Assembly: GCA_903905065.1 (NCBI GenBank)
Contig: CAIVEW010000092.1
Span: 46,606-110,605 of the forward strand
Direction: 5' to 3'
DNA from: an uncultured Bacteroidota bacterium
Lineage (GTDB): Bacteria > Bacteroidota > Bacteroidia > Chitinophagales > Chitinophagaceae
DNA: 64,000 nt
Shown here: positions 40,719-50,682 of the stretch, piece after piece
Position numbering within the stretch: position 1 is the stretch's first letter
How the letters are laid out: the number at the start of each line of letters is the position of its first letter
Notes under the pieces: model-generated
The model's database searches: none
The model's input: the letters and a program-made list of their open reading frames with translations, nothing else
Told to the model about the DNA's origin: nothing
Program-made: the position numbers and the translations under genes

Positions 40719-41654
40719 ATGAGAGCAATAGTATACAACAGCTACGGTGGAAGTGAATTTCTAAAATTAACTGACATGGAAAAGCCTATTCCACAAAAAG
40801 GACAGGTGCTAATAGAAGTGAAAGCGATAGGCCTTAACCCCAGGGATTGTAATATAAGGAATGGTGACTTGAAAATCATTTCCGGAAAAGCTTTTCCAAA
40901 GCTAACTGGCTCAGACTTGTCCGGTATTATTGTAGATTGCGGAGCAGGTGTTACGAACTTTAAAGCCGGTGATGAGGTATTTGGTTATATTGAAGATGTA
41001 AAAAGCGGTGGTTCGGCTGAGTATGTCGTTCTCCCTGTGCAGTATCTAGCGTTAAAACCAAAAGAAATAAGTTTTGATACCGCTGCTACATTAGGGTGTA
41101 CATATCTTACTGCATTGCAAACACTGAGAGATAAATGCAAGGTAATGCCGGGCAGCAAAGTAGCTATATATGGAGCGTCGGGAGGCGTGGGAGTGGCTGC
41201 AATACAACTGGCAAAATACTTTGGAGCGGTAGTAACAGCTGTCTCAAATTCTTCAAATGAGAATTTTTGTTTAAGTCAGGGTGCAAATAGCTTTGTTGCA
41301 TACGATAAAACCGACATTTTCTCATCTTCCGATAAGTATGATGTGTTTTTCCAGGTCTTTTCAAAACAAGGGTCTTTTTACGATAAGGCCAAAGGCATCT
41401 TAAAACATATGGGAATATATACATGCTTAATACCGGACCCTCGGTTTCTTTTCAAGAGTTTGTTTGCACGCCCTTACTTTAAATATATTTTAGTAAAGGC
41501 TAAAAGAGCAGACCTTGACCTTCTGGCAAAATTGGCGGTCGAAAGAAAGATAACCCCCTACATTTCTAATAAATTTAAATTGGAACAAATGAAAGAAGCT
41601 CATGACATGATAAACGGTGGACATATGAAGGGAAAAATTGTAATAACTCTTTAA
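40719..41654 (+). CDS. NAD(P)-dependent MDR oxidoreductase
   Basis: 311-residue zinc-less MDR enzyme (quinone-oxidoreductase-like). MRAIVYNSYGGSEFLKLTDM at the start; GLNPRDCNIRNGDL (catalytic loop), GSDLSGIIVDCGAGVTNFKA; nucleotide loop KVAIYGASGGVGVAAIQLAK near residues 146-165. Ends with the usual GGHMKGKIVITL. Likely reduces quinones or alpha,beta-unsaturated carbonyls, with expression controlled by the divergent MarR regulator. Confidence 0.92.
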   Translation: MRAIVYNSYGGSEFLKLTDMEKPIPQKGQVLIEVKAIGLNPRDCNIRNGDLKIISGKAFPKLTGSDLSGIIVDCGAGVTNFKAGDEVFGYIEDVKSGGSAEYVVLPVQYLALKPKEISFDTAATLGCTYLTALQTLRDKCKVMPGSKVAIYGASGGVGVAAIQLAKYFGAVVTAVSNSSNENFCLSQGANSFVAYDKTDIFSSSDKYDVFFQVFSKQGSFYDKAKGILKHMGIYTCLIPDPRFLFKSLFARPYFKYILVKAKRADLDLLAKLAVERKITPYISNKFKLEQMKEAHDMINGGHMKGKIVITL

Positions 41655-41790
41655 AGTGCTTTTCAATAGTGGAGGCCAATAGTTTTACAAAGAATCTAAT
41701 TTGCAGTGATAAAAACATCCGTCAACGTAAATATAAACCATTCCACCAATATTTCTAAAGTTCGGTTAACCCCTACTAAAATATATAAAC

Positions 41791-44349
41791 ATGATAGTCT
41801 GTACTAATTTACTCAAGAACAGTTTCCTTCTTGCATTGATTGTTTTATTTATTAGCACACATGCATTATCACAGGAAAGCAGACCTGCACAGGTAGCTGT
41901 AAAAAAGCTAGATACCGATGAGCTGCTGAAAGATACAACTGTAGTGGTACAACGCAATAAGAAGGGTACACAGACCGGCGTGATCAGCGGAGTAGTAAAA
42001 GATAAAAAGAGTGAGCTCCCGGTAATAGGCGCTTCCATAACCATAGAAGGTACAACGCTTGGCGCCGTGGCAGATACAGACGGTAAGTTTACCATTCGTG
42101 AGATACCCACCCAATCATACAATGTAAAGGTGCAGGCGCTGGGCTATGAAACAAAATTGATTTACAACGTAGTAGTGTCTTCGGGAAATGAACAGTTGCT
42201 CTCTGTGGATATGGAAGGGGCTGGGGCCACGCAACTGTCGGAAGTGGTGATCAAAAAGAACCCGTATACACACAATGCCGAAACGCCCTTGTCTATTGTC
42301 AACCTGTCGGCACAGGAAATTAAAAGTAACCCGGGCGGCAACTTTGATATATCGCGGGTGATACAGGCATTCCCGGGCGTTGGCGGCACATCGGGTTCGG
42401 TGGGTGGCTACCGGAATGATCTGATCATCAGGGGTGGGGCGCCTAATGAGAATGTATACTACCTGGATGGTATAGAAATACCGGTGATCAATCACTTTGC
42501 TACGCAAGGATCGGCGGGCGGCCCCACAGGCATTCTCAACATTTCCTTCATCGGCGATGTGAACCTGTATACAAGCGCTTTCCCGGCACAGTACGATAAT
42601 CCGCTCTCGGGGATATTGCAACTAAAGTCGCGTGATGCCAATCCGGACAAAGTGCAGTATAACTTTCGCACAAGCGCTACGGAGGCTGCTGTATCGGCCG
42701 ATGGACCAGTCAATGATAAAGTCTCTTTTGAAGTTTCTGCCCGGCGGTCGTACCTCCAGTTGTTGTTCCAGGCTTTGCAACTACCCATACAGCCTTCTTA
42801 CTGGGACTTCCAGTATAAGGTGAATTATAAGATCAATAAGAAGCTCACTTTTTATACACTGGGCGTAGGGGCCATAGACCATTTCTCGTTCCTCACGCCC
42901 AACAACCTGACACCGGAAAATGAATACATACTCCACTCCAACCCGCTCATAAAGCAATGGAGTTATACCAATGGCTACGGACTGAAAAAGCTGGTAGCTA
43001 ATGGCTCCTGGGCGCTTACTTTCAGCCGCAGCATGCTCATCAACCAGCTGGATAAATACACGGATAACCAAAACCCTGGCGCAGCAACGGAGCTCATGAG
43101 AATACACTCCACCGAAGCGCAGAATATCCTGCGCTTCCAGGCGAATAAATATGTGGGCAAGTGGAGCTACAGTTACGGGGCTATGGCGCAATATGATGAG
43201 TACACTAATGACTTTTACGACCAGCTTACCAATGCTGTGACAGACTCTAATGGTACGGTGACCAGACCTGCCACTATAGTAAAGAGCAAGACAAATCTTG
43301 GTTTTGTAAAGTATGGGGCCTTTGCGCAATTTGCCGTAAAGCTTTGGCAGGATAAACTGACCTTATCACTGGGTATACGTACAGATGGTAATACATTTAC
43401 CACCGGTGGCAATAATGTGGGCAACCAGGTATCGCCGCGCTTTGCAGCATCCTATAAGATTATAGAGCCGCTGCGGTTCAATGCATCTGTGGGGCGGTAC
43501 TACAAGATGCCCGCTTATACACTGCTGGGATATACTGACAGCGCAGGTAATTATGTGAACAAAAACGAGCCTTACATCCGGTGCGACCATTACGTGGCAG
43601 GTTTTGAATACTTACCTAAGTGGCAAGGATCAAGGGTGACCCTTGAAGGATTCTATAAACAGTATCATAACTACCCTGTTTCTCTCGCGGACGGCGTATC
43701 GCTGGCCAATGAGGGCGGCGACTTTAATGTGCTGGGCGATGAGCCGGTATCGGCGACAGGGTTAGGTAAAAGCTATGGGCTGGAACTGCAACTGCAGCAA
43801 AAACTCACAAAAAATTTCTTTGTGATACTCGCTTATACACTATACAAAAGTGAATTCACCAATCTTAATGGCCTTTACTATCCAGCCTCTTGGGATAATG
43901 GCAACCTGGTGTCCTTCATAGGCGGGTACAAATTCAGGCGCAATATAGAACTGGGCATAAAGTTCAGGTATCAGGGCGGAGCGCCGTATTCGCCATTCAA
44001 TATGGCTGCTTCGCAGGCCAACTATACTGTGCTGGGTACCGGAGTGATCGATTATTCCAAATTCAATTCCCAGCGCCTGGCATCTTTTAATTCTATGGAT
44101 ATACGCATTGATAAAAAATGGAATTTCCATAAATGGAGCCTCGACGTTTATTGCGATATGACCAATGCTTATGCAGCAGTAGAACCAGCAGTACCCACAT
44201 TCACGTTTGAGCGCACACCAGATAACAAGTCATTTGTTACCACCGATGGCAAACCGCTTCGCGCAGATGGCAGTAACGGCGTGCCGTACATCATTAACAA
44301 TAGCAGTGCAGTAGTGATACCTACTGTTGGGGTTATTGTGGAATTTTGA
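41791..44349 (+). CDS. TonB-dependent receptor with carboxypeptidase-like N-terminal domain
   Basis: 852-residue outer-membrane receptor. Signal peptide SFLLALIVLFISTHALSQ; carboxypeptidase-regulatory-like beta-sandwich about residues 68-145 (GVISGVVKDKKSELPVIGAS, LGAVADTDGKFTIREIPTQS); plug domain about 150-290 (SRVIQAFPGVGG, RNDLIIRGGAPNENVYYLDG); then a beta-barrel to the end with a final aromatic residue (VIVEF). No SusD-like partner is adjacent, so substrate (siderophore, vitamin or oligomer) cannot be told. A TonB energy source is needed. Single gene. Confidence 0.93.
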   Translation: MIVCTNLLKNSFLLALIVLFISTHALSQESRPAQVAVKKLDTDELLKDTTVVVQRNKKGTQTGVISGVVKDKKSELPVIGASITIEGTTLGAVADTDGKFTIREIPTQSYNVKVQALGYETKLIYNVVVSSGNEQLLSVDMEGAGATQLSEVVIKKNPYTHNAETPLSIVNLSAQEIKSNPGGNFDISRVIQAFPGVGGTSGSVGGYRNDLIIRGGAPNENVYYLDGIEIPVINHFATQGSAGGPTGILNISFIGDVNLYTSAFPAQYDNPLSGILQLKSRDANPDKVQYNFRTSATEAAVSADGPVNDKVSFEVSARRSYLQLLFQALQLPIQPSYWDFQYKVNYKINKKLTFYTLGVGAIDHFSFLTPNNLTPENEYILHSNPLIKQWSYTNGYGLKKLVANGSWALTFSRSMLINQLDKYTDNQNPGAATELMRIHSTEAQNILRFQANKYVGKWSYSYGAMAQYDEYTNDFYDQLTNAVTDSNGTVTRPATIVKSKTNLGFVKYGAFAQFAVKLWQDKLTLSLGIRTDGNTFTTGGNNVGNQVSPRFAASYKIIEPLRFNASVGRYYKMPAYTLLGYTDSAGNYVNKNEPYIRCDHYVAGFEYLPKWQGSRVTLEGFYKQYHNYPVSLADGVSLANEGGDFNVLGDEPVSATGLGKSYGLELQLQQKLTKNFFVILAYTLYKSEFTNLNGLYYPASWDNGNLVSFIGGYKFRRNIELGIKFRYQGGAPYSPFNMAASQANYTVLGTGVIDYSKFNSQRLASFNSMDIRIDKKWNFHKWSLDVYCDMTNAYAAVEPAVPTFTFERTPDNKSFVTTDGKPLRADGSNGVPYIINNSSAVVIPTVGVIVEF

Positions 44350-44413
44350 TTTTTATGTATCCGCTTCCCGGTCTCGTAGGTATAGTATGTAAAAGTACGC
44401 CTGCCGCAACGCC

Positions 44414-44677
44414 TTAGTTATTCACAATGGTCATGGCGATGTCGGTATCGATAGCTATACGGCAACCGGGGTGCGACTTAATGTCGTCTATCATTTTGCG
44501 TAGGTTGTTGCCAAGCTGGATGATCTTTTGTTCAGAGTGCTTAATGTCTTCCTCCGAAAGATGAACTGTTCTTATCTTGTTTTCGTGGAAGGCAATTTTT
44601 GCCTTTGTTAAGCTGGTGAGCAGGTTTTGCGCATCCTGCTGCGAGAAGGTGCCCTGTATCAGTTTCATTGCGCTCAT
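44414..44677 (-). CDS. Small hypothetical protein downstream of icd
   Basis: 87-residue protein (MSAMKLIQGTFSQQDAQNLL start) of helical character with a basic middle and a late strand SHPGCRIAIDTDIAMTI. No family recognised. Lies 20 bp after icd on the same strand, so co-transcribed with purK-purE-icd. ATG at 44677. Confidence 0.65.
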   Translation of the reverse strand: MSAMKLIQGTFSQQDAQNLLTSLTKAKIAFHENKIRTVHLSEEDIKHSEQKIIQLGNNLRKMIDDIKSHPGCRIAIDTDIAMTIVNN

Positions 44678-44697
44678 TTTGGTTTTTTTGTTTTTGG

Positions 44698-46194
44698 TTA
44701 TTGTCCCTGGCCGGCAGTGAACATAGGCTGGCCATCCATTAAGTAAAGATTTTCGGTCTTGATGATATTGAGTTTCCTATTGTGAATTTTCTGTAGCAGA
44801 TCAATAGCGGCCTGGTAGCTTACGCCGCTTTTCATATCATTCTTAAACCGGCACCGCCAATGATCGGTGCAAAAGGTTTCCGGAAAGCCGTCCGGCCAGA
44901 CTTTAGTACCTCTGTTGGTGATCATGGTGAGTTTAAGGCCGCTGATATCCAGGTCGCTGATGAGCTGCGCCAGTGCGTTAGGATCGCGGTCTTTGTAGTG
45001 CAGGAAAACATCTACACCCACCAGCTCTTTAATTGCGGGCATCGCGGGCGTAACTTTTATATTGAAGTTGGCCACCGAATTTGAGTAGTCTGCGGGCTTA
45101 AATCTCTTAGGTTGCTGGCTTAAACGTTCTATCACCGCATCAGCAAAGTCTGCGGTGCCTACTACTGCTTTTGAGAGCAAGGCATTGTAAATATCGTAAG
45201 TATGGATGCCATCTTCAATGGTCCTAAGCCAGGCATTATGTATTTGCGCTGCAACGTCGTGCTGGCCTATGTGTACCAGCATCTGAACAGCAGCAAGGAG
45301 CAGGCCGGAGGGATTGGCCTTGTTGAGCCCGGCAATGTCCGGTGCAGAGCCATGTATGGCCTCGAACATCGCAAAGCCCTGACCGATATTTGCGCTGCCA
45401 CCCAGGCCCACAGACCCGGTGATCTGTGCCGCCACATCGCTGAGTATATCTCCGTAAAGATTGGGCATCACAATCACATCAAAAAGCTCGGGCGTATCAG
45501 CGAGGCGGGCCGCGCCGATATCTACTATGTAATGTTCTTTTTCAATACTAGGGTACTCCGCACCTACTTCATTGAAGGTTTTATGAAACAGGCCATCGGT
45601 CATCTTCATGATGTTATCTTTAGTGAAGCAGGTGACCTTTTTACGGTTGTATGCTTTTGCATACTCAAATGCATAACGGATGATCTTCTCCGTGCCGGGC
45701 TTCGAGATGAGCTTGAGGCACTGTACCACCTCATCCGTCTGCTGGTGCTCTATACCTGCATAAAGATCTTCTTCATTTTCGCGCACGATCACTACATCCA
45801 TTACCGGGTGCTTGGTGCCGATGTAGGGATGATAAGAAACGCAGGGCCTTACGTTGGCATACAGGCCCAGCACCTTGCGGGTAGTCACATTGAGGCTTTT
45901 AAAGCCCCCACCCTGCGGCGTGGTGATGGGCGCCTTGAGAAACACCTTTGTTTTCCGGAGCGAATCCCATGCGCTGGCATCTATGCCTGCTGAGTTGCCC
46001 TTCAGATATACTTTCTCGCCTATCTCTATCTCTTCTATGTCCAGCTTTGCGCCCGCGGCATCCAGTACTTTCAGCGTGGCGCGCATGATCTCCGGGCCAA
46101 TGCCATCGCCGTAGGCTACGGTTACCGGTACGGGTGTGTGCTGTGTGCGCTCCTGCTTCGGTGCGCTCTGTTTCATTGTTGTTGTTGTTGTCAT
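44698..46194 (-). CDS. icd: NADP-type isocitrate dehydrogenase, Thermus-like long form
   Basis: TCA-cycle enzyme oxidising isocitrate to 2-oxoglutarate (498 aa). Core of about 340 aa: VTVAYGDGIGPEIMRATLKV, LYANVRPCVSYHPYIG (substrate arginines), DVVIVRENEEDLYAGIEH, the metal aspartates in FDVIVMPNLYGDILSDVAAQ and GSANIGQGFAMFEAIHGSAP. The extra C-terminal domain of about 150 aa (IKELVGVDVFLHYKDRDP …) is as in the Thermus thermophilus-type enzyme of similar length. N-terminal Thr run (MTTTTTMK) is low complexity. Coenzyme specificity is not certain. Same strand as purE, 15 bp behind. Confidence 0.93.
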   Translation of the reverse strand: MTTTTTMKQSAPKQERTQHTPVPVTVAYGDGIGPEIMRATLKVLDAAGAKLDIEEIEIGEKVYLKGNSAGIDASAWDSLRKTKVFLKAPITTPQGGGFKSLNVTTRKVLGLYANVRPCVSYHPYIGTKHPVMDVVIVRENEEDLYAGIEHQQTDEVVQCLKLISKPGTEKIIRYAFEYAKAYNRKKVTCFTKDNIMKMTDGLFHKTFNEVGAEYPSIEKEHYIVDIGAARLADTPELFDVIVMPNLYGDILSDVAAQITGSVGLGGSANIGQGFAMFEAIHGSAPDIAGLNKANPSGLLLAAVQMLVHIGQHDVAAQIHNAWLRTIEDGIHTYDIYNALLSKAVVGTADFADAVIERLSQQPKRFKPADYSNSVANFNIKVTPAMPAIKELVGVDVFLHYKDRDPNALAQLISDLDISGLKLTMITNRGTKVWPDGFPETFCTDHWRCRFKNDMKSGVSYQAAIDLLQKIHNRKLNIIKTENLYLMDGQPMFTAGQGQ

Positions 46195-46209
46195 ATTGCG
46201 CTGGTTGGT

Positions 46210-46704
46210 TTATTTTTTGTTAGCTAGTGTTTCGTTTTGCTGTTTTACTTTTTCCTTGTTTTTTTCCTTGAGCGCGACGAGTTTTGCCCTCAGTTTTTTG
46301 TCGTCTATGGACAGCATTTGTGCCGCAAGGATGCCCGCATTGTGCGCGCCATTAACCGCTACTGTGGCTACGGGCACATCATTGGGCATCTGCACGATGG
46401 ACAGCAATGAGTCCCAGCCATCCAGCGAATTAGATGACTTTATCGGAACCCCAATGACCGGCAGCACCGTAAGCGCAGCCACCATCCCGGGTAAATGCGC
46501 CGAGCCACCGGCACCGGCAATGATCACCTTCAGCCCACGCTCATCGGCAGTGCGGGCATACTCAAACATCCACTCCGGGCTGCGGTGGGCAGAGACCACC
46601 GAAAACTCATGGGGTATACCAAATTGCGACAACACATCGGCGGCTGCCTTCATAATGGCTGCGTCAGAACTGCTGCCCATGATGATACCTACTTTATTTT
46701 TCAT
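46210..46704 (-). CDS. purE: N5-carboxyaminoimidazole ribonucleotide mutase
   Basis: Class I PurE (164 aa), moving the carboxylate of N5-CAIR to C4 in purine synthesis. Signatures: [35 protein letters not shown] (catalytic His), [20 protein letters not shown] and [20 protein letters not shown]. Start overlaps the end of purK by 11 nt, the usual coupling. C-terminal tail is Lys-rich. Confidence 0.97.
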   Translation of the reverse strand: MKNKVGIIMGSSSDAAIMKAAADVLSQFGIPHEFSVVSAHRSPEWMFEYARTADERGLKVIIAGAGGSAHLPGMVAALTVLPVIGVPIKSSNSLDGWDSLLSIVQMPNDVPVATVAVNGAHNAGILAAQMLSIDDKKLRAKLVALKEKNKEKVKQQNETLANKK

Positions 46705-47833
46705 TGTTCGTACCTTTTAATAAATGACGGATCATTACTGCTTTTGACAGCGCATTGTCCATATTGTTTTCCAGAATGGTGACGTGGCCCATTTTTCGCC
46801 CTTCTATACCGGCCTTCTTGCCGTACCAATGCAGGTGTACATCATTAGTACAGAGAATTGTTTTGAGCGCCTCGGTAATGGCGCTTTTGCGGTGTGCTGC
46901 CGGCTCCAGGATATTGATCATCACGGCGGGCTTATTGAGTTTGGTATCACCCATAGGCAAGCCGAGTATGAGCCTGATCTGCTGCTCGAACTGCGAGGTT
47001 ATATTGGCTTCGATGGTGTGATGGCCACTGTTGTGGGGCCGGGGCGCCAGCTCGTTTACATATAGTTTGCCGTCGGCTGCAAGGAAAAGCTCTACCGCCA
47101 TAATTCCTACCAGCTTCAGTGCCTCTGCGGTCTTCACGGCCAGGTTGCAAGCTTGCAGGGCAATATCGCGATCTATATTTGCGGGGCACATCTGGAAGTC
47201 GAGTATCATACGCTCCTGGTTGAAGACCATCAGCACAGGATCATAGCACTCTATCGCGCCATCCTGGTTGCGGGAAACGATGACAGATATTTCATGTTTA
47301 ATGTCTATTAACTCCTCCAGCACGCACGGCTCGTCGAATGCGCTTTCTATCTCTGCTGCTGTATTTAAAATGGTCACGCCCTTGCCATCATAGCCGTTAG
47401 TACATTTCTTGAGGCATGCAGGCAGCATGTCCGTGTAGTTGTGCAGGTCCGCTCTATTCAGTACCGGCACGCCCGGCACTACCGGTATATGATTTGCGAT
47501 CAGAAATTGTTTCTGAATGAACTTATCCTGGATGATGCCTATTACCTCTGGCGAGGGGTATACATTTACCCCGGCATGCTGCAGGAATTTCAGCGCGCGT
47601 ATATTTACGGCTTCTTTCTCGATGGTAATGATATCGAGGTCTTTGCCAAAGCGGATGACATCATCATAATTCATAGGGTCTCCGGTGATGAAAGAATGTG
47701 TATGCCGAGCACAGGGGGCATCGCTGTTTTTGTCCATCACAGAGACCTGCAGCCCGAAATCTATAGCGTACCTGAGCAGCATAGCGCCCAGTTGCCCACC
47801 TCCGAGTATTCCTATTTTCAGATCTTCCAGCAT
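46694..47833 (-). CDS. purK: N5-carboxyaminoimidazole ribonucleotide synthase
   Basis: ATP-grasp enzyme (379 aa) making N5-CAIR from AIR, ATP and bicarbonate. Signatures: [20 protein letters not shown] at the N-terminus, [17 protein letters not shown] (ATP-grasp), EHEISVIV-like [20 protein letters not shown], and [23 protein letters not shown] at 47833 ([10 protein letters not shown]) is the family position; the longer frame to 47902 is rejected. First gene of purK-purE-icd, divergent from a LysR gene. Confidence 0.96.
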   Translation of the reverse strand: MLEDLKIGILGGGQLGAMLLRYAIDFGLQVSVMDKNSDAPCARHTHSFITGDPMNYDDVIRFGKDLDIITIEKEAVNIRALKFLQHAGVNVYPSPEVIGIIQDKFIQKQFLIANHIPVVPGVPVLNRADLHNYTDMLPACLKKCTNGYDGKGVTILNTAAEIESAFDEPCVLEELIDIKHEISVIVSRNQDGAIECYDPVLMVFNQERMILDFQMCPANIDRDIALQACNLAVKTAEALKLVGIMAVELFLAADGKLYVNELAPRPHNSGHHTIEANITSQFEQQIRLILGLPMGDTKLNKPAVMINILEPAAHRKSAITEALKTILCTNDVHLHWYGKKAGIEGRKMGHVTILENNMDNALSKAVMIRHLLKGTNNEK

Positions 47834-47945
47834 TAGTGAGTTGTTTGTGCTTAACGGGGTATTGATTTGCTTCCCGACACAAAAGTGGGCTATAAAGTGC
47901 ATTAGTTTTTATTTAACTTTGCTATGAATATCATAAAATATATTT

Positions 47946-48869
47946 ATGAACTACACACTGAACCAGTTGAAAGTATTTCTGAAGATCACGCAGACAAAAA
48001 GCATCACCAAGGCTGCGGAAGCATTGCACCTAACGCAGCCCGCGGTATCAATACAGCTAAAGAATTTCCAGGACCAGTTTGAAATTCCACTGACGGAAGT
48101 GGTGGGTCGGCAACTGTACATCACGGAATTCGGCCTCGAAATAGCCGCGGCTGCCGAGCTGATACTGGAGGGCGTATATGAACTGAATTATAAAACGCAG
48201 GCCCATAAAGGACAGCTAACCGGGAGGCTGAAGATATCTATCGTGTCTACGGGTAAGTATGTAATGCCTTACTTCCTTACCGACTTCCTGAAGCTGAACC
48301 CAGGAATAGAACTTGCCATGGATGTAACTAATAAGGCAAAGGTGATAGAGAGCCTGGAAAATAATGAGGTGGATTTTTCGCTGGTGTCTGTACTCCCTGA
48401 ATCGATTGCGGTAGACAGCATAAAGCTGATGCAGAATAAACTTTACCTGGTATCTAACACAGACCACAAGATAAAAAAGGGAATTCATGACTACAAGATA
48501 TTTGAGCAGCTGCCACTTATCTACCGGGAGCAGGGTAGCGGCACCCGGCTGGTGATGGAGCGATTCATCAGGCAGAACAATCTGCCTGTACTGAAAAAGA
48601 TGGAGCTGACATCTAACGAAGCGGTGAAACAAGCAGTAATAGCGGGCCTGGGCTCATCTATCATGCCGCTGATCGGGATAAAGAACGAGCTGGGTAATGG
48701 TGAGCTTCAGATAGTGCCTGTAAAAAAATTTCCCATAAAGACGAACTGGCACATGATCTGGCTGAAGAATAAAAAATTCTCCTCTGCCGCAAAAGCCTAC
48801 CTGGATTATGTGAAGAAGGAAAAAGACAACATCATCCACAGCAAGTTCAATTGGTTTGAGCAGTATTAA
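47946..48869 (+). CDS. LysR-family transcription regulator
   Basis: 307-residue LysR regulator, CbbR-like. Winged helix at residues 1-60 (TLNQLKVFLKITQTKSITKA, ALHLTQPAVSIQLKNF) and a periplasmic-binding-like effector domain from about 90. An upstream TAACTTTG (47914-47921) fits the -7 consensus, but no -33 match. Divergent from purK; an effect on purine genes is possible but not shown. Confidence 0.93.
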   Translation: MNYTLNQLKVFLKITQTKSITKAAEALHLTQPAVSIQLKNFQDQFEIPLTEVVGRQLYITEFGLEIAAAAELILEGVYELNYKTQAHKGQLTGRLKISIVSTGKYVMPYFLTDFLKLNPGIELAMDVTNKAKVIESLENNEVDFSLVSVLPESIAVDSIKLMQNKLYLVSNTDHKIKKGIHDYKIFEQLPLIYREQGSGTRLVMERFIRQNNLPVLKKMELTSNEAVKQAVIAGLGSSIMPLIGIKNELGNGELQIVPVKKFPIKTNWHMIWLKNKKFSSAAKAYLDYVKKEKDNIIHSKFNWFEQY

Positions 48870-48967
48870 GTGACCTGTCAACAAAGTCCATTCTTAAATG
48901 AGTTCCGAAATACATCCTAATGAATTAATTTTAGTTGATAGTAGTCTTTTACCCGCCGCTCTCAAAT

Positions 48968-50509
48968 CTACCCCGCCCATCCTTCTCTATCGAGACTCCG
49001 ATACTGTATCGCCTCAGCCAGATGCTCCGGCCTTATATCATCGCTGCCGGCAAGGTCGGCTATTGTGCGGCTTACCTTAAGTATGCGGTCGTATGCGCGG
49101 GCGCTGAGGTTCAGGCGGTCCATGGCAGTCTTGAGGAGGTTCTGGCCTACTGGGCTGATGATGCAGATCTCTTTTAGTTTTTTGCTGCTCATCTGGGCAT
49201 TGCAATAGACTCCTTCGTTACCTTCAAAGCGTTTGGCCTGTATGTCGCGTGCTTTCATTACGCGCTCGCGCACATCGCCGCTGTGCTCAGACATCTTGGT
49301 GCTGGAGAGCTCGCTGAATGGTACCGGGGTTACTTCCACATGCAGGTCTATGCGGTCCAGCAGGGGCCCGCTTATTTTGTTTAGGTATTTCTGCACCATA
49401 ATGGGTGAGCAGGTACATTCTTTTTCTGGATGGTTAAAATAGCCGCAAGGGCAGGGGTTCATAGAAGCAATGAGCATGAATGAGGCTGGGAAATCGATGC
49501 TCATCTTGGCGCGTGATATGCACACCTTGCGTTCTTCCATGGGCTGGCGCATCACTTCCAGTGCGCTGCGTTTGAATTCAGGCAGTTCATCAAGAAACAA
49601 TACACCAGTATGCGCCAGCGATATTTCGCCGGGCTGCGGCACTCCGCCGCCGCCGACCAAGGCCGCGTCTGAAATGGTGTGGTGTGGACTGCGGAAGGGC
49701 CGTTGTGCGATGAGCGATGTATTGGCCGCCAGCTTGCCAGCTACGGAGTGTATCTTGGTTGTTTCCAGCGCTTCATGCAGGGAGAGCGGGGGTAGTATGG
49801 TGGGTAGTCGCTTGGCCAGCATGGTCTTCCCTGCGCCGGGCGGGCCTATGAGTATGGCGTTGTGGCCACCGGCTGCCGCTATCTCCAGGGCACGTTTCAC
49901 ATTTTCCTGGCCTTTTACGTCGTTAAAGTCAATGTCGAAATTGCTCTGGGCATCGTAAAATTCTTCGCGGGTGTTTACTACCGTTGGTTTTAACTCCTGC
50001 GTTTTATTGAAGAAACCTATTACTTCTGATATATTCTCTACGCCATATACTTCAAGGTTGTTCACCATGCCAGCTTCGCGGGCATTGGCTTTGGGCAATA
50101 TCAAGCCCTTGTATTTTTCTTTGCGGGCCTGTATGGCAATGGGCAGTGCGCCCTTTATTGGTTGCACACCGCCATCCAACGAGAGCTCACCCATTATGAT
50201 GTATTGGCCAAGTTCCTCTGCGGGGATTTGGCCGGTAGCTGCCAGCATCCCGATGGCAATCGGGAGGTCGTATGCACTGCCGGCTTTCTTAATATCTGCC
50301 GGAGCCATGTTCACCACCACCTTGGTGCGTGGCCGCTCGAACCCCGTATTTTTTATGGCAGATAGTATTCGCTCTATACTTTCTTTCACCGCATTGTCTG
50401 GCAGGCCCACGATAAAATAACCGGTGGTGCCCTGCGCCAGGTCCACTTCCATAGTGATAGTGAGTGCCTCTACGCCATATACCGCACTGCCAAAAACTTT
50501 TACTAACAT
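48968..50509 (-). CDS. YifB/ComM-family Mg chelatase-like AAA+ ATPase
   Basis: 513-residue protein. N-terminal Lon-like/ChlI fold (MLVKVFGSAVYGVEALTITM, ADIKKAGSAYDLPIAIGMLA, IIMGELSLDGGVQPIKGALP), then AAA+ core with Walker A ILIGPPGAGKTMLAKRLPTI, Walker B GVLFLDELPEFKRSALEVMR and the C-rich loop ASMNPCPCGYFNHPEKECTC. Bacterial ComM is a hexameric branch-migration helicase used in natural transformation. ATG at 50509. Convergent with the LysR gene. Confidence 0.95.
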   Translation of the reverse strand: MLVKVFGSAVYGVEALTITMEVDLAQGTTGYFIVGLPDNAVKESIERILSAIKNTGFERPRTKVVVNMAPADIKKAGSAYDLPIAIGMLAATGQIPAEELGQYIIMGELSLDGGVQPIKGALPIAIQARKEKYKGLILPKANAREAGMVNNLEVYGVENISEVIGFFNKTQELKPTVVNTREEFYDAQSNFDIDFNDVKGQENVKRALEIAAAGGHNAILIGPPGAGKTMLAKRLPTILPPLSLHEALETTKIHSVAGKLAANTSLIAQRPFRSPHHTISDAALVGGGGVPQPGEISLAHTGVLFLDELPEFKRSALEVMRQPMEERKVCISRAKMSIDFPASFMLIASMNPCPCGYFNHPEKECTCSPIMVQKYLNKISGPLLDRIDLHVEVTPVPFSELSSTKMSEHSGDVRERVMKARDIQAKRFEGNEGVYCNAQMSSKKLKEICIISPVGQNLLKTAMDRLNLSARAYDRILKVSRTIADLAGSDDIRPEHLAEAIQYRSLDREGWAG

Positions 50510-50682
50510 CTGTAAATATTAACAGCTACAAATATAACGCTATGGTTGCCGGAATTTTAAATTATCACTTGGTAGATGCCCTTAAACAATGAAAGTTCAT
50601 TTTTACAATAAATATATTTTGTCGTTATGTCTAACACTTTCTCTTGTCTTCACGTCTATATAGCTGAATGGATGTTTTATTT

